A DNA stretch of 40,104 bases from Thermodesulfovibrio sp. (GCA_026982355.1 JALSHG010000111.1:1-40104), one strand, 5' to 3'. Counted from the first letter of the stretch, positions 1 through 6,220 are shown. Numbers and translations are program-made. Notes: a model not told the origin generated them from the letters alone.

Positions 1-113
1 TTGCACCCTGCTATACTCAGATGATGCTGCAGATATGCCTCCATTTCATCTCTGCTTAATGTTTCCATATGCCCCCTTGCCACGACTCTTGATGAAAAAG
101 ACCTCGATTGCAT
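1..113 (-). pseudogene. Fragment of an AAA+ ATPase (ExeA/transposon-type)
   Basis: An open minus-strand frame runs off the left edge and encodes about 37 residues, including METLSRDEMEAYLQHHLSIA. The pattern of an arginine-rich strand followed by L-x-x-x-E-x-x-x-Y-I/L-x-H-x-L-x-x-A-G is typical of the region after sensor 1 in ExeA-like ATPases, which are common in transposons and secretion loci. Its upstream side stops at the repeat starting near 120, so the gene looks truncated by rearrangement. The 3' part lies outside the window. The family call rests on a short match. Confidence 0.4.
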
Positions 114-119
114 GAACAC

Positions 120-164
120 GGCAAAACTTGGGGTCTGCCCTTGACATTAGACATTCTGGTTTAG
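120..164. repeat. Direct repeat A, copy 1 (short)
   Basis: This 45-bp block contains GGGTCTGCCCTTGACATTAG followed by ACATTCTGGTTTAG. The same block begins the longer copies at 4068-4178 and 4958-5068. Here the similarity ends at the GGTTTAG, after which repeat B starts, so it is a truncated copy. The GGGTCTG...TTGACATT look resembles REP-type palindrome flanks, but no transposase is present. Confidence 0.8.
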
Positions 165-170
165 AAGAAA

Positions 171-276
171 CAGTTTGGGGTCAAACCTGCAAAATACATC
201 TTACTCATACAGCAATAGCATGCAAACTGAGAAGCTATTTATAAACATCCCCTCTTGTACCGATTTTAGTAAAGAG
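171..276. repeat. Direct repeat B, copy 1
   Basis: About 105 bp are shared with 3243-3345 and, with more divergence, 6073-6170. The block contains GTCAAACCTGCAAAAT, AGCAATAGCATGCAAACTGA and the minus-strand end of a RelE-like gene (…RGDVYK stop). It therefore carries a piece of former coding sequence together with the downstream non-coding DNA. Confidence 0.8.
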
Positions 277-360
277 AATCCTGTATTTACCTGCTCTGAT
301 TCTGTAAGAATCTTCCTCTCCAAGAAGGACTTTGGGGACGTTGTTTCTTACGTTGCATAA
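235..360 (-). pseudogene. RelE/ParE toxin, 3' fragment
   Basis: The minus-strand frame encodes GEEDSYRIRAGKYRILFT followed by a short tail and RGDVYK stop. The (D/S)YRIR-x-G-x-YRI(L/V) core followed by a final strand and R-x-(D/E)-(V/I)-Y is the signature C-terminal half of RelE/ParE-superfamily mRNA interferases. Only about 40 residues remain. The upstream side switches abruptly at about 355 into a VapC-like 3' end, so the gene has lost its 5' half and is not expected to work. Upstream and downstream junctions coincide with repeated segments found elsewhere in the first 8 kb. Confidence 0.6.
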
Positions 361-450
361 CTTGAGGCTTCCTGTCCTCGAACGGATTAAAAACTTCAAG
401 TTCTGATACTGCTTTAAAGTCATCTGTATTTCTTGTTACAAGTTTCAAAT
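354..450. repeat. Repeat R3, copy 1 (VapC 3' end plus flank)
   Basis: This block is a direct repeat of 3045-3170 and 5209-5325, and its first 20 bp recur at 6540-6556. It spans GGCTTCCTGTCCT and the minus-strand VapC 3' end. In this copy the palindrome TTGCATACTATGCAA seen in the others is reduced to GTTGCATAACTT, so this copy has lost part of its boundary. Confidence 0.75.
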
Positions 451-487
451 TATTATATATAATTGCCGTTACTATAGTTCTGTGCAA
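361..487 (-). pseudogene. PIN-domain (VapC-like) toxin, 3' fragment, copy 1
   Basis: This frame encodes TAIIYNNLKLVTRNTDDFK and then AVSELEVFNPFED, the C-terminal helix-strand of a VapC-type PIN ribonuclease. The TRN-x-(D)DF stretch is the usual location of the last acidic residues of the active site. The N-terminal two thirds are absent. The same end recurs at 3094-3245 and, decayed, at 5247-5316. It is a relic, part of repeat group R3 (354-450). Confidence 0.65.
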
Positions 488-493
488 TAATTT

Positions 494-991
494 TCATTTC
501 TCTCCTGCATCTTTTAATATCCCGTTGACTATTTCATCCTTAATCCAGATGCCATTATCCAGTATCCTGGCAATGGAAGGCTTTATTGAAAGAAGTAACC
601 CTTTTTTCTTAGCTTTTAAGAGCAGCCCCAGTGTGCCTATCACATCGAGGCCTAAAACCTTTGCCTGTAATCTCGCAACCCTCTCATCAATCATCACTTG
701 TTTTATTCGTTTCTCTTTTGCCAGTATAATAACTTCTGCCTCTCCCTGCTCTAATTCATATAGTAGTTTTACCTTATCAATATCGGAAACATTCTCAGTC
801 CTTACCCATGGACATGCCTTCAATTCGTGGACACCGATACCTTGTTTCCCTCCTGCCATGATCTCTTCTTTAACACGATAAGGAATATAAACATCAGCAT
901 AAAGTTTCTCAAGCAATGAAACCTGACCACATATTGAAAGGGCAATCCACGGGGATGTATTAACCACAACTCTTTTTCCCTTATTAGTCAC
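494..991 (-). CDS. DUF3368-type PIN-domain toxin
   Basis: The predicted product of 165 residues is a PIN-like ribonuclease of the DUF3368 type, the usual toxin partner of UPF0175 antitoxins. Visible signs are an N-terminal strand VVVNTSPWI (the D/N-T-S-P motif replacing the classical D-T-x), a mid-region ELEQGEAEVIILAKE with the conserved E-x-G-E-A-E-x-I-x-L-A, and VMIDERVAR (the D-(D/E)-x-x-A-R active-site strand). The GTG at 989-991 is preferred because GGAGG lies 8-9 bases upstream and because it overlaps the antitoxin stop, which indicates translational coupling. A longer reading from 1054 would lie inside the antitoxin gene. Likely activity is RNA cleavage. The specific target cannot be seen. 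Confidence 0.85.
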   Translation of the reverse strand: MTNKGKRVVVNTSPWIALSICGQVSLLEKLYADVYIPYRVKEEIMAGGKQGIGVHELKACPWVRTENVSDIDKVKLLYELEQGEAEVIILAKEKRIKQVMIDERVARLQAKVLGLDVIGTLGLLLKAKKKGLLLSIKPSIARILDNGIWIKDEIVNGILKDAGEK

Positions 992-1241
992 TTCCGGCTT
1001 CCTCCAGTATTTCATCCAAATCCATCTGAAATGGAGAAACCTTATACCTTCCAAGTCTCATCAAAAACGCCAGCCTACTTAGTCCAGCTATCTTTGCGGC
1101 CTTACCAGAGGATATCTTGCCAAGTTCATAAAGTTTTAATGCAAGCAGATACCTTGCCTCCTCTTCGAACTCTTCTCTACTCTCCTTGAGAGAAAGCAGC
1201 ACATCATCCGAATATTTTATGGTTAGTATATTTTCTTTCAT
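984..1241 (-). CDS. UPF0175 family antitoxin
   Basis: An 85-residue protein of the UPF0175 family, typically the DNA-binding antitoxin of DUF3368 PIN toxins. It shows the family pattern: an N-terminal beta strand (LTIKYSDDVLLSL), an acidic helix with FEEEARYLLALKLYELGKIS, then GKAAKIAGLSRLAFLMRLGR, a helix-turn-helix-like segment, and an acidic tail. The start ATG is preceded by GAGGAGGT at 7 bases. It overlaps the toxin start by 8 bases, so the two form one transcription unit. Autoregulation at the AT-rich region 1242-1320 is likely by analogy. Confidence 0.85.
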   Translation of the reverse strand: MKENILTIKYSDDVLLSLKESREEFEEEARYLLALKLYELGKISSGKAAKIAGLSRLAFLMRLGRYKVSPFQMDLDEILEEAGSD

Positions 1242-1704
1242 ATCTCTTTACCTCCTCTTAAACCTTCATTTCTAATAATTATGAGTATTTAGTATATTAT
1301 AGCCTTTTCAGTCCTGTTTCCGATTCTTTATCTTCCCAACTTCTTATCCTCATCAGTAGATGAAGGAAATAGGGGGTCATCCAGTTAAAGGATCGTTGTC
1401 AAGCCAAAAGCCCCCCCTATACGTGAAAAGGAACTTTTCACGTTTCTTTTAGTTACCGAATGTCTTCACCATTGCCGTACTTTCATTTGGTTTCAGAGGG
1501 CATGGTGGGGTCAGACTTGATTATTGACATTTAACATACTTAGGGATAGATATCTCATTGTAGCTGGTGACTTGTTTCTTGATATTTTGCTCTATCACAA
1601 TTTATTAGTTCTATCTTCTATCCGGTTTGTTTGTTTATGACAAGAAAAACAGGTTAAGGGGAAAAGATCACGAAGTGTTGGTTCTTGATTTGTATAAGTA
1701 TAAT
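1242..1704. other. Non-coding gap with palindrome and repeat R6
   Basis: No convincing gene is visible in this AT-rich stretch. It holds a perfect 10-bp inverted repeat, ACGTGAAAAG/CTTTTCACGT at 1421-1443 with a 3-base loop followed by a T-rich run, which could be a terminator for plus-strand transcripts. ATAGGGGG (1369-1376) and CCCCCTAT (1413-1420) could pair around it. The segment 1503-1536 (GTCAGACTTGATTATTGACA) recurs at 3899-3931. The upstream part should contain the promoter of the UPF0175/DUF3368 pair, but no clear -35/-10 could be fixed. Confidence 0.5.
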
Positions 1705-1986
1705 TCAAGGCATTTTTATGGAACGATAATCTTTACCTCTATGTTCAATATCATAAATCTTTATGTGTTTGGTTTCAACGTAAACCCAGTAAAGCAAGCG
1801 GTAATCCCCAATCCTCATCCTGCAAAGGCCGCGCAGATCGTCCGGTAAAGATGTAAGAGGATGGTGAATCACTTTATCAGCATTCCCTGCAAGCCAGTCG
1901 ATTTTTTGAGCGATTCTTTTTTGTACAGGTTTATCAAGTTTTCTAAATGAATCTTCGGCATTGGACAGAAATGTTATTTTATACAT
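1705..1986 (-). CDS. RelE-superfamily mRNA interferase toxin
   Basis: A 93-residue toxin of the RelE/ParE superfamily. It starts MYKITFLSNAEDSFRKL, continues with a helical pair around LDKPVQKRIAQKIDWL, and has the diagnostic DLRGLCRMRIGDYRLLYWV strand pair and a last strand IYDIEHRGKDYR. The R-x-R-x-G-x-Y-R core and the C-terminal H-R-x-x-(V/D)-Y are family hallmarks of ribosome-dependent mRNA cleavage. Its first codons overlap the antitoxin stop by 13 bases. Part of this gene (1749-1847) is duplicated at 3959-4058. It appears intact. Confidence 0.85.
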   Translation of the reverse strand: MYKITFLSNAEDSFRKLDKPVQKRIAQKIDWLAGNADKVIHHPLTSLPDDLRGLCRMRIGDYRLLYWVYVETKHIKIYDIEHRGKDYRSIKMP

Positions 1987-2177
1987 AGTTCTTTTTTGAG
2001 AGATTTCCAGTCCTTACCTTTACCTTGAATATCATCGCGTCTTGCTTTACGCATTCTTTCTATAAATTCAGAATTTTGTGATAGCAACCAGTCTTCAAGG
2101 TCTTCTTTTGTATCTGCTGTTTCAAAAACACTGAGTGGAAAAGTGACTGTCTTTGCTTTTCTTTTAGTTAAGGGCAT
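1974..2177 (-). CDS. Antitoxin partner of the RelE toxin
   Basis: A 67-residue, charged protein (MPLTKRKAKTVTF..., ending LKKELCIK) placed directly before the RelE toxin. The start at 2177 is chosen because AAGGAG lies about 9 bases upstream. Any longer reading would enter the group II intron remnant. The size, the acidic mid-helix ETADTKEDLEDWLLSQ and the overlap with the toxin support an antitoxin role, and the DWLLSQNSEFI-x-x-(M/L)-x-(K/R)-A-R pattern is common in small RelB-like antitoxins. No recognised DNA-binding fold could be assigned by eye. Confidence 0.75.
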   Translation of the reverse strand: MPLTKRKAKTVTFPLSVFETADTKEDLEDWLLSQNSEFIERMRKARRDDIQGKGKDWKSLKKELCIK

Positions 2178-2217
2178 ATCATTTCTCCTTTCAATTTGCA
2201 AAATTATAAGGGCATGG

Positions 2218-2310
2218 GTAGAGTAGAGAACCGGCGTAGCAGCTAAAGCCCTGTCTCCAGATCCCCCCTCATCAAACCGTACGACCGGTTTTCCCGGATA
2301 CGGCTTTTCA
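2218..2310 (-). mobile_element. Group II intron remnant (domains V and VI, 3' end)
   Basis: On the minus strand a domain V-like hairpin is visible: AAGCCGTAT pairs with GTACGGTTT around a CCGG-GAAAA-CCGG distal stem, with the AGC catalytic triad conserved (2274-2306). It is followed by a domain VI-like stem and the end TTCTCTACTCTAC at 2218, which resembles bacterial group II intron 3' ends. No reverse transcriptase gene remains. The intron end lies 41 bases upstream of the antitoxin start, so the fragment now forms part of that gene's leader. This is a structure-by-eye call. Confidence 0.55.
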
Positions 2311-2337
2311 ATCATCTTCTTCCAAAGGCTTTTGCAG

Positions 2338-2490
2338 TTTGAGTCCATGGAGCAGTTGCGGGTGTTTGTCCATCCTCCGACCACTTCATTGAGCTTACTG
2401 ACAACCACCTCTTTGAAGAAGTTCCAAACGGAAAAGCATAGCGCAAAGAGCAAAGTGCTCGGCGAGAGCGCCTTGGTCATTGGTGTTTGA
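2338..2490. repeat. Repeat R4, copy 1 (intron-associated)
   Basis: About 140 bp beginning GTTGCGGGTGTTTGTCCATC are repeated at 5070-5195 with roughly 85 percent identity by eye, and the last 30 bp (CGGAAAAGCATGGCGCA-like) again at 6463-6500. The block adjoins the group II intron domain V, so it may be an internal part of the same intron. The second copy lacks domains V and VI. Confidence 0.65.
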
Positions 2491-2522
2491 TCCTGCCTGC
2501 CTGCCGGCAAGTAAGCAGGCGT

Positions 2523-2744
2523 TTATATACCCACTTTTTGACTCTTAGTTTGGAGAGTAACGCTTACTTCACCTGAAGTGATTATCTTACGAATTGATGC
2601 GTTCAGGAATTCTACGCTCACCGGCTCTCCATCTTCCCCGTAACTTACAATGACCCCTCCGGGTTCTTCAATTGCATCTACCGGGGGGGACTCGCGAAGA
2701 ACGAGAAGAAGAACATCGGCTTCGGCATCATATCTTATCCGCAT
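2523..2744 (-). CDS. DUF2283 family small protein (putative antitoxin)
   Basis: A 73-residue protein that starts MRIRYDAEADVLLLVLRES and continues with a central EEPGGVIVSYGEDGEPVSVE strand pair. The Y-D-x-x-A-D-(V/A)-L-Y/L-(I/L) opening and the D-x-x-G-x-(P/I)-V-x-(V/I)-E-x-L block are typical of DUF2283. Genes of this family are frequently paired with DUF4258 genes in an arrangement thought to be a toxin-antitoxin system, though the biochemistry is not well established. It overlaps the preceding gene by 17 bases and is presumably co-translated with it. Confidence 0.8.
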   Translation of the reverse strand: MRIRYDAEADVLLLVLRESPPVDAIEEPGGVIVSYGEDGEPVSVEFLNASIRKIITSGEVSVTLQTKSQKVGI

Positions 2745-3003
2745 TTTTCTGCTCCTTCCAATATCTCTCTACCTTGCTTGTCCAATAAACGGTCAAAACT
2801 TTCCTACTTTCTCTTGTTTCTATAAAAGGAACTCTCAATAAACCATTGCGAGTTCTCGTCTGTGCAACAAGAACATCCATATCGCCGGGAACAATTTGTT
2901 CAGGCTTGACAGATATATCTTCCACTTCCTGTTTTGTAATTCCTTTTTTCTTTTCCCATTCCCTCTGGCGATCTTCCGCATGTTTAGTCCAGATAACTTT
3001 CAT
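2728..3003 (-). CDS. DUF4258 family protein (putative toxin)
   Basis: A 91-residue protein opening MKVIWTKHAEDRQREWEKKKGITKQEVEDI, where W-x-x-H-A-x-x-R-x-x-x-(R/W)-(G/K)-I-(T/S) is the DUF4258 signature. It continues with a P-G-D-x-D-V-L-V-A and a VLTVYWTSKVERY strand. DUF4258 proteins are small RelE-like-sized proteins found next to DUF2283. A toxin role is inferred from this context. It lies first in a two-gene unit with DUF2283. Confidence 0.75.
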   Translation of the reverse strand: MKVIWTKHAEDRQREWEKKKGITKQEVEDISVKPEQIVPGDMDVLVAQTRTRNGLLRVPFIETRESRKVLTVYWTSKVERYWKEQKNADKI

Positions 3004-3031
3004 TTATTTTCCCGGAAAGAAAGGTCTGCAT

Positions 3032-3170
3032 AAAACTTTCTTTGTTGCATACTATGCAAAACTTAAGGCTTCCTGTCCTTGTCCTCAAATGGATTAAAAA
3101 ACTTCAAGTTCTGATACTGCTTTAAAGTCATCTGTATTTCTTGTTACAAGTTTCAAATTATATATGATTG
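3032..3170. repeat. Repeat R3, copy 2, with TTGCATACTATGCAA palindrome
   Basis: This direct repeat matches 5197-5325 over about 125 bp. It begins with AACTTTC-TTGTTGCATACTATGCAA and includes the minus-strand VapC 3' end. The 15-base perfect palindrome at 3045-3059 is identical in the copies at 5209-5223 and 6522-6536. Confidence 0.8.
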
Positions 3171-3245
3171 CCGTTACAGCTATAACCGCATCTGCAAGCT
3201 TAATGTTTCTTTCCCTTTTTAACTCTACGGCTTTGTTCGTCAGGC
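3094..3245 (-). pseudogene. PIN-domain (VapC-like) toxin, 3' fragment, copy 2
   Basis: The frame encodes ELKRERNIKLADAVIAVTAI, then LKLVTRNTDDFKAVSELEVF. This is the C-terminal third of a VapC PIN toxin, including the L-A-D-A-(V/L)-I-A-x-T-A helix with a conserved Asp and the last acidic strand. Upstream it runs straight into repeat B (…MHFAGLTPN), so the N-terminal catalytic Asp is missing. The longest of the three related fragments, it shows what gene the others derive from. Confidence 0.7.
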
Positions 3246-3345
3246 AGTTTGGGGTCAAACCTGCAAAATGCATTTTACTCATACAGCAATAGCATGCAAA
3301 CTGAGAAGCTATTTATAAACATCCTCTCTTGGACCGATTTCAGTA
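3243..3345. repeat. Direct repeat B, copy 2
   Basis: About 100 bp are nearly identical to 171-276 (AGCAATAGCATGCAAACTGA and flanks). The similarity with the third copy (6073-6220) extends further right, through a PIN 3' end to about 3400. It joins a VapC fragment on one side to a PIN fragment on the other. Confidence 0.8.
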
Positions 3346-3456
3346 GTAATAAGCAAGCACTATTTGATAAAAGTCACCAAGAACCACTATTTCAATATCC
3401 TTAACCTTCTTGAGATTATCGTCATTAGTTACGAAAGCCTTTGCGCCATTAATTAT
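3340..3456 (-). pseudogene. PIN-domain toxin, 3' fragment cut by a palindromic element
   Basis: The minus-strand frame encodes INGAKAFVTNDDNLKKVKDI followed by EIVVLGDF, matching the last alpha-beta unit of PIN proteins (A-x-x-F-V-T-N-D-x-x-(L/F)-...-V-L-x-(D/E)-F). The 5' side is interrupted exactly at the CCTTACAGTTGCAT end of the palindromic element at 3457. On the other side of the element lies an antitoxin-like fragment. A shorter relative of the same 3' end is seen at 6178-6235. Confidence 0.6.
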
Positions 3457-3669
3457 CCTTACAGTTGCATAAAATACCGGCGGCGGAGCAGGGGAGTCCG
3501 GCGGAAAAGCTTTATCCGCGATACCTTGGAGAGTATTCCGCACGGCATATCGACATCCTTTGGAATTTCACTCTCCGTTACCTCCTGCAACAAAGACATA
3601 TTTCCGATATCCCATCGCTTTATAAAGGTTTTACGGCGGACTCCCCTGCCGGCTTGTGCAACATTAAGG
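3457..3669. repeat. Palindromic TTGCATAA element, long form (P1)
   Basis: A 213-bp element bounded by CCTTACAGTTGCATAAAA on the left and TTGTGCAACATTAAGG on the right. Inside, GGCGGAGCAGGGGAGTCCGG and GGCGGACTCCCCTGCCGGC pair as subterminal inverted repeats. The part CCTTTATAAAGCGATGGGAT (read on the minus strand) is shared with the short copy at 15873-15970. The central ~110 bp are unique to this copy. It separates the remains of a toxin gene from those of an antitoxin gene. Confidence 0.75.
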
Positions 3670-3825
3670 TTCAGTGATATGGTATTTCCTATGAGAAGCC
3701 TTGATGCCAGTTTTTAATAGGCGTACTACATCCAGTATTTTTTTTGCTGCTGAACTGGAAGATCCTTTATCTCCTCTATTATTTTTGTTTCTATGGCTAA
3801 AGATGTTTTCAACCTTGATTCTCCT
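3670..3825 (-). pseudogene. Antitoxin-like gene fragment with frameshift
   Basis: Reading on the minus strand from about 3818, a TTG-initiated frame gives SLAIETKIIEEIKDLPVQQQ, and after a one-base change in an A8 run continues as KILDVVRLLKTGIKASHRKY. An EEIKxLP-x-x-x-x-x-x-(I/V)-(L/V)-D-(F/V) pattern is typical of small DUF2281-like antitoxins. The frame is broken at the homopolymer and the 3' end is cut by the palindromic element. It was probably the partner of the PIN fragment at 3340-3456. Confidence 0.4.
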
Positions 3826-3958
3826 TTATGCCCTCATTGGTTATATTGAACTGTTTTTTTAATTTTACCATAAATAAGGAACCTTGATGTCATATTACGG
3901 GGCCAGACTTGATTATTGACATTCAACATACCGGCGTTTGTCAAGGTAGTTGTCGCGT

Positions 3959-4058
3959 TTATCATAAATCTTTATGTGTTTGGTTTCAACGTAAACCCAG
4001 TAAAGCAAGCGGTAATCCCCAATCCCCATCCTGCAAAGGCCGCGCAGATCGTCCGGCA
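3959..4058 (-). pseudogene. RelE toxin internal fragment (duplicate of 1749-1847)
   Basis: About 98 bp are almost identical to the central and 3' part of the intact RelE gene (encoding DDLRGL-RMGIGDYRLLYWVY-like residues). The flanks are unrelated, and the copy ends at GTCCGGCAAATAAGCGG where repeat A begins. It is a partial segmental duplication with no start or downstream codons. Confidence 0.8.
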
Positions 4059-4067
4059 AATAAGCGG

Positions 4068-4178
4068 CAAAACTTAGGGTCTGCCCTTGACATTAGACAT
4101 TCTGGTTTAGCTGATTTGAGAGCACCTAAAGTAAAGAGCCTGCGCATAAACTTGGATATAACCACGAAGAACACGAAG
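4068..4178. repeat. Direct repeat A, copy 2
   Basis: This 110-bp sequence is essentially identical to 4958-5068, from the CAAAACTTAGGGTCTGCCC to the CACGAAGAACACGAAGG. The two copies bracket the ParE toxin-antitoxin pair, about 890 bp apart, as direct repeats. Confidence 0.85.
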
Positions 4179-4252
4179 GGCACGAAGAAAAGCATTATAA
4201 AATTAAGTACATAAATAGATCCTTCGTGATCTTCGTGTCCTTCGTGGTTGAT
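4160..4252. repeat. ACCACGAAG inverted-repeat element
   Basis: ATAACCACGAAGAACACGAA on the left and CTTCGTGTCCTTCGTGGTTG on the right form the arms of an imperfect inverted repeat of about 93 bp. The ACGAAG-N3 periodicity within the arms is characteristic of a short dispersed repeat seen in many environmental bacterial genomes. Only the left arm is retained at 5045-5068. Confidence 0.7.
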
Positions 4253-4403
4253 AATAGTTTGTAAAATCCGGAGTTGAACCGTATCAACCGTATCAATAGA
4301 CAATAAAATGTTCATAGTTCAGGGTAAGCCGTAAGCAATAAACAATGTAATGCGGGAAATGCTTGGAAAGTAAACAGTAGGCAATAAACTGCAAGCGAGC
4401 AAG

Positions 4404-4718
4404 CTATATAACATCCCAATCTCCTGGTTTTAAATGGCGGAGAATATCTCGACTTCCGTGAATTATTGCTGTTATATAGCTGGCGTCATGTCTGATTAAA
4501 TAGATAATGCGATATGCACCATAAATCAACTCTCTGATCTTTTTATCCTTGAATTCAGGAACCATTCGTCCAGAATAAGGAAATTGCTCTAAGCATCTTG
4601 GAGCTTCAACAACTCTGAGCCCGAACCTTTCAGCATAAACCGATGAATCCTCATCAATATGTTCAATAATACCATGAAGGTCCTTTAAGGCTGGTTCTGT
4701 CCAGATGACTTTAACCAT
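4404..4718 (-). CDS. ParE-type toxin
   Basis: A 104-residue ParE/RelE-superfamily toxin. The sequence VIWTEPALKDLHGIIEHIDED (split here by family positions W-(T/S)-x-x-A-x-x-D-L-x-x-I), the central PYSGRMVPEF and the strand pair IRELIYGAYRIIYLI are clear ParE hallmarks. It ends with ITAIIHGSRDIL. ParE proteins usually poison DNA gyrase, but the RelE branch cleaves mRNA and the target cannot be told from sequence. It overlaps its antitoxin by 34 bases. Confidence 0.85.
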   Translation of the reverse strand: MVKVIWTEPALKDLHGIIEHIDEDSSVYAERFGLRVVEAPRCLEQFPYSGRMVPEFKDKKIRELIYGAYRIIYLIRHDASYITAIIHGSRDILRHLKPGDWDVI

Positions 4719-4888
4719 TCTCTAACTTTTTTCTCAGCTTCTTCTTGTGAAACCACTCGCCCTTCATCAATTGCTCTTATGCCTCTTTCAACCTTCTCAC
4801 GAACATAAAGGTGATATTGGATATCTTCGAGTGTACAATCGTCAGGGAGTGACCTGATTAATTCAATAGCTTGTTCTTTAATAGCCAT
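4685..4888 (-). CDS. Antitoxin of the ParE pair
   Basis: A 67-residue antitoxin starting MAIKEQAIELIRSLPDDCTL and continuing with VREKVERGIRAIDEGRVVSQ and EEAEKKVREWL. The pattern (E/D)-x-(I/V)-x-x-L-P-D-D-(C/A)-(T/S)-x-(E/D)-(D/E)-I-x-(Y/E)-x-(L/I)-(Y/H)-(V/F)-(R/L)-x-K is common to antitoxins of ParE family partners in this kind of bacterium. The start at 4888 has GGGAGG 7 bases upstream, better than the longer reading from 4927. Confidence 0.8.
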   Translation of the reverse strand: MAIKEQAIELIRSLPDDCTLEDIQYHLYVREKVERGIRAIDEGRVVSQEEAEKKVREWLKSSGQNQP

Positions 4889-4957
4889 TTTGCCTCCCGC
4901 AAACAAATTACATTTATAATTTAGCAAAAATTCTTAAAATCTTTCAATCCTCACGAG

Positions 4958-5068
4958 AAAACTTAGGGTCTGCCCTTGACATTAGACATTCTGGTTTAGC
5001 TGATTTGAGAGCACCTAAAGTAAAGAGCCTGCGCATAAACTTGGATATAACCACGAAGAACACGAAGG
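4958..5068. repeat. Direct repeat A, copy 3
   Basis: This copy is almost identical to 4068-4178. It joins directly to repeat R4 copy 2 at AAGGGAGCGGTTGCGG, which marks a recombination junction between two otherwise separate repeats. Confidence 0.85.
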
Positions 5069-5069
5069 G

Positions 5070-5195
5070 AGCGGTTGCGGGTATTTGTCCATCCTCCGGC
5101 CACTTCATTGAGCTTGCTGACAACTACTTCTTTGAAAGAGTTCCAGGCGGAAAAGCATGGCGCAAAGGGTAAAGCGCCCTGGTCATTGTGGTTAT
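5070..5195. repeat. Repeat R4, copy 2 (intron-associated)
   Basis: Matches 2351-2480 (GTTGCGGGTATTTGTCCATC and following). It lacks the adjoining group II intron domains V and VI and runs into repeat R3 at about 5197. Confidence 0.65.
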
Positions 5196-5196
5196 A

Positions 5197-5325
5197 GAAC
5201 TTTCATTGTTGCATACTATGCAAAACTTAAGGCTTCTTGTCCTTGTCCTTAAATGGATTAAAAAAACTTCAAGTTCCGATACTGCTTAAAGTCCTCTGTC
5301 TTTCTCGTTACATGTTTCAAATTAT
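5197..5325. repeat. Repeat R3, copy 3
   Basis: This direct repeat of 3032-3170 includes the 15-base palindrome TTGCATACTATGCAA at 5209-5223 and a decayed VapC 3' end at 5247-5316 (minus strand, VTRKTEDFK then frameshifted). Confidence 0.8.
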
Positions 5326-5427
5326 CCCTTTTTCTGAAAGGATATCTTCAAACTCTTCAGGCGTTACAATTTTTGTATGATGAGATGGATTTATCACAGG
5401 AGGGTCATCGTCTCTGGATGTTAATGT
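5317..5427 (-). pseudogene. PIN-family toxin, C-terminal fragment
   Basis: The minus-strand frame ends TKIVTPEEFEDILSEKGII stop, preceded by LTSRDDDPPV-like residues. The (T/S)-R-D-x-D-x-...-I-x-(I/V)-(V/L)-T-P-x-E-F pattern is typical of the C-terminus of COG1569-type PIN toxins. Nothing recognisable lies upstream of about 5430, where the sequence becomes simple and AT-rich. It is a relic only about 35 residues long. Confidence 0.5.
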
Positions 5428-5477
5428 TTCAGGTTCTACGTTCTATGTTCAAGGTTTAAAAATGAAAAATTGATAGA

Positions 5478-5707
5478 TCATGGATTCTTTAAAACTTCAT
5501 CATGGTTACCCACTACTCTTAAAAATATGGTATCATCAAGAATCTCAAAAGTTGCCCTATAATAAATATCTATCCTCGCTTCCCAAATTCCTCCACTACC
5601 TTTTATTTTCTTTGTATGCAAGGATGACTATTTGCCTGTCAACCTTTTTCTGAATATCTTTGGGTAACTTCCGGTATGACTTCTTAAATCTATTATAAGC
5701 CTTTATT
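5478..5707 (-). pseudogene. RelE-like toxin broken by frameshift/deletion
   Basis: Directly after the antitoxin, the minus strand encodes KAYNRFKKSYRKLPKDIQKK and VDRQIVILAYKE, then hits a stop. A second frame resumes with KIKGSGGIWEARIDIYYRAT and ends LRVVGNHDEVLKNP. Together these give the full layout of a RelE-like toxin that ends G-N-H-D-x-x-L-K-N-P, with about eight residues and the reading frame lost between the halves. The toxin is therefore inactive, while its antitoxin is still open. Confidence 0.75.
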
Positions 5708-5708
5708 T

Positions 5709-5957
5709 TCAACCTTTAAGCTTCTGGAGAAGGTCTTCTGCTGTTCCATCCCCGATTACATTACCTGATTTTTTATCCATATCTGCTTCTCTTTCCATAT
5801 CTTGCCACTTCTTTGTCCAGAAATAAGTCTGTGTAGGATCAATGGCCTCTTTGGCCTTAATAAAACAGACAAAATCTAGTACCTCCTTAATTTTCTTAGA
5901 AGGTAATCTCTCTATTTCTCTCAGAAGCTCTTCTTTATATTGGGTGATTGCCCCCAT
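5709..5957 (-). CDS. Orphan antitoxin (partner of the broken RelE)
   Basis: An 82-residue protein starting MGAITQYKEELLREIERLPS with KIKEVLDFVCFIKAKEAIDP next. The E-(I/L)-x-x-L-P-x-x-x-x-x-(E/V)-(V/L)-L-D-F-(V/I)-x-F-(I/L)-K motif is that of DUF2281-like small antitoxins. The ATG at 5957 has GGGAGG about 12 bases upstream and is preferred over the upstream ATG at 5990. It ends one base before the remains of its toxin. Intact antitoxin and dead toxin together suggest a decayed system that may still bind related toxins. Confidence 0.7.
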   Translation of the reverse strand: MGAITQYKEELLREIERLPSKKIKEVLDFVCFIKAKEAIDPTQTYFWTKKWQDMEREADMDKKSGNVIGDGTAEDLLQKLKG

Positions 5958-6072
5958 AAACTCCACACCTCCCTTAATAGATTTTGGCACCCGCTATAAC
6001 TATATTATACAATAACATTCATCAAGCAAATAATGGATTCTTAAGGTTTAGAGTAGTGGTATCTTTACAAGT

Positions 6073-6220
6073 TTGGTCAAACCTACAAAATACATTTAAG
6101 AGCAATAGCATGCAAACTGAGAAACTATTTATAAACATCCCCTCTTGCATCGATTTTAGTAGTAATAAACAAGCACTATTTGATAAAATCACCAAGAATT
6201 ACTATTTCAATATCCTTTAT
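6073..6220. repeat. Direct repeat B, copy 3 (with PIN 3' end)
   Basis: About 145 bp align with 3250-3400 with several small deletions. On the minus strand it includes IEIVILGDFIK stop, a PIN C-terminus related to that at 3340-3456, and the RelE-like tail RGDVYK stop. This is the most diverged of the three copies. Confidence 0.75.
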
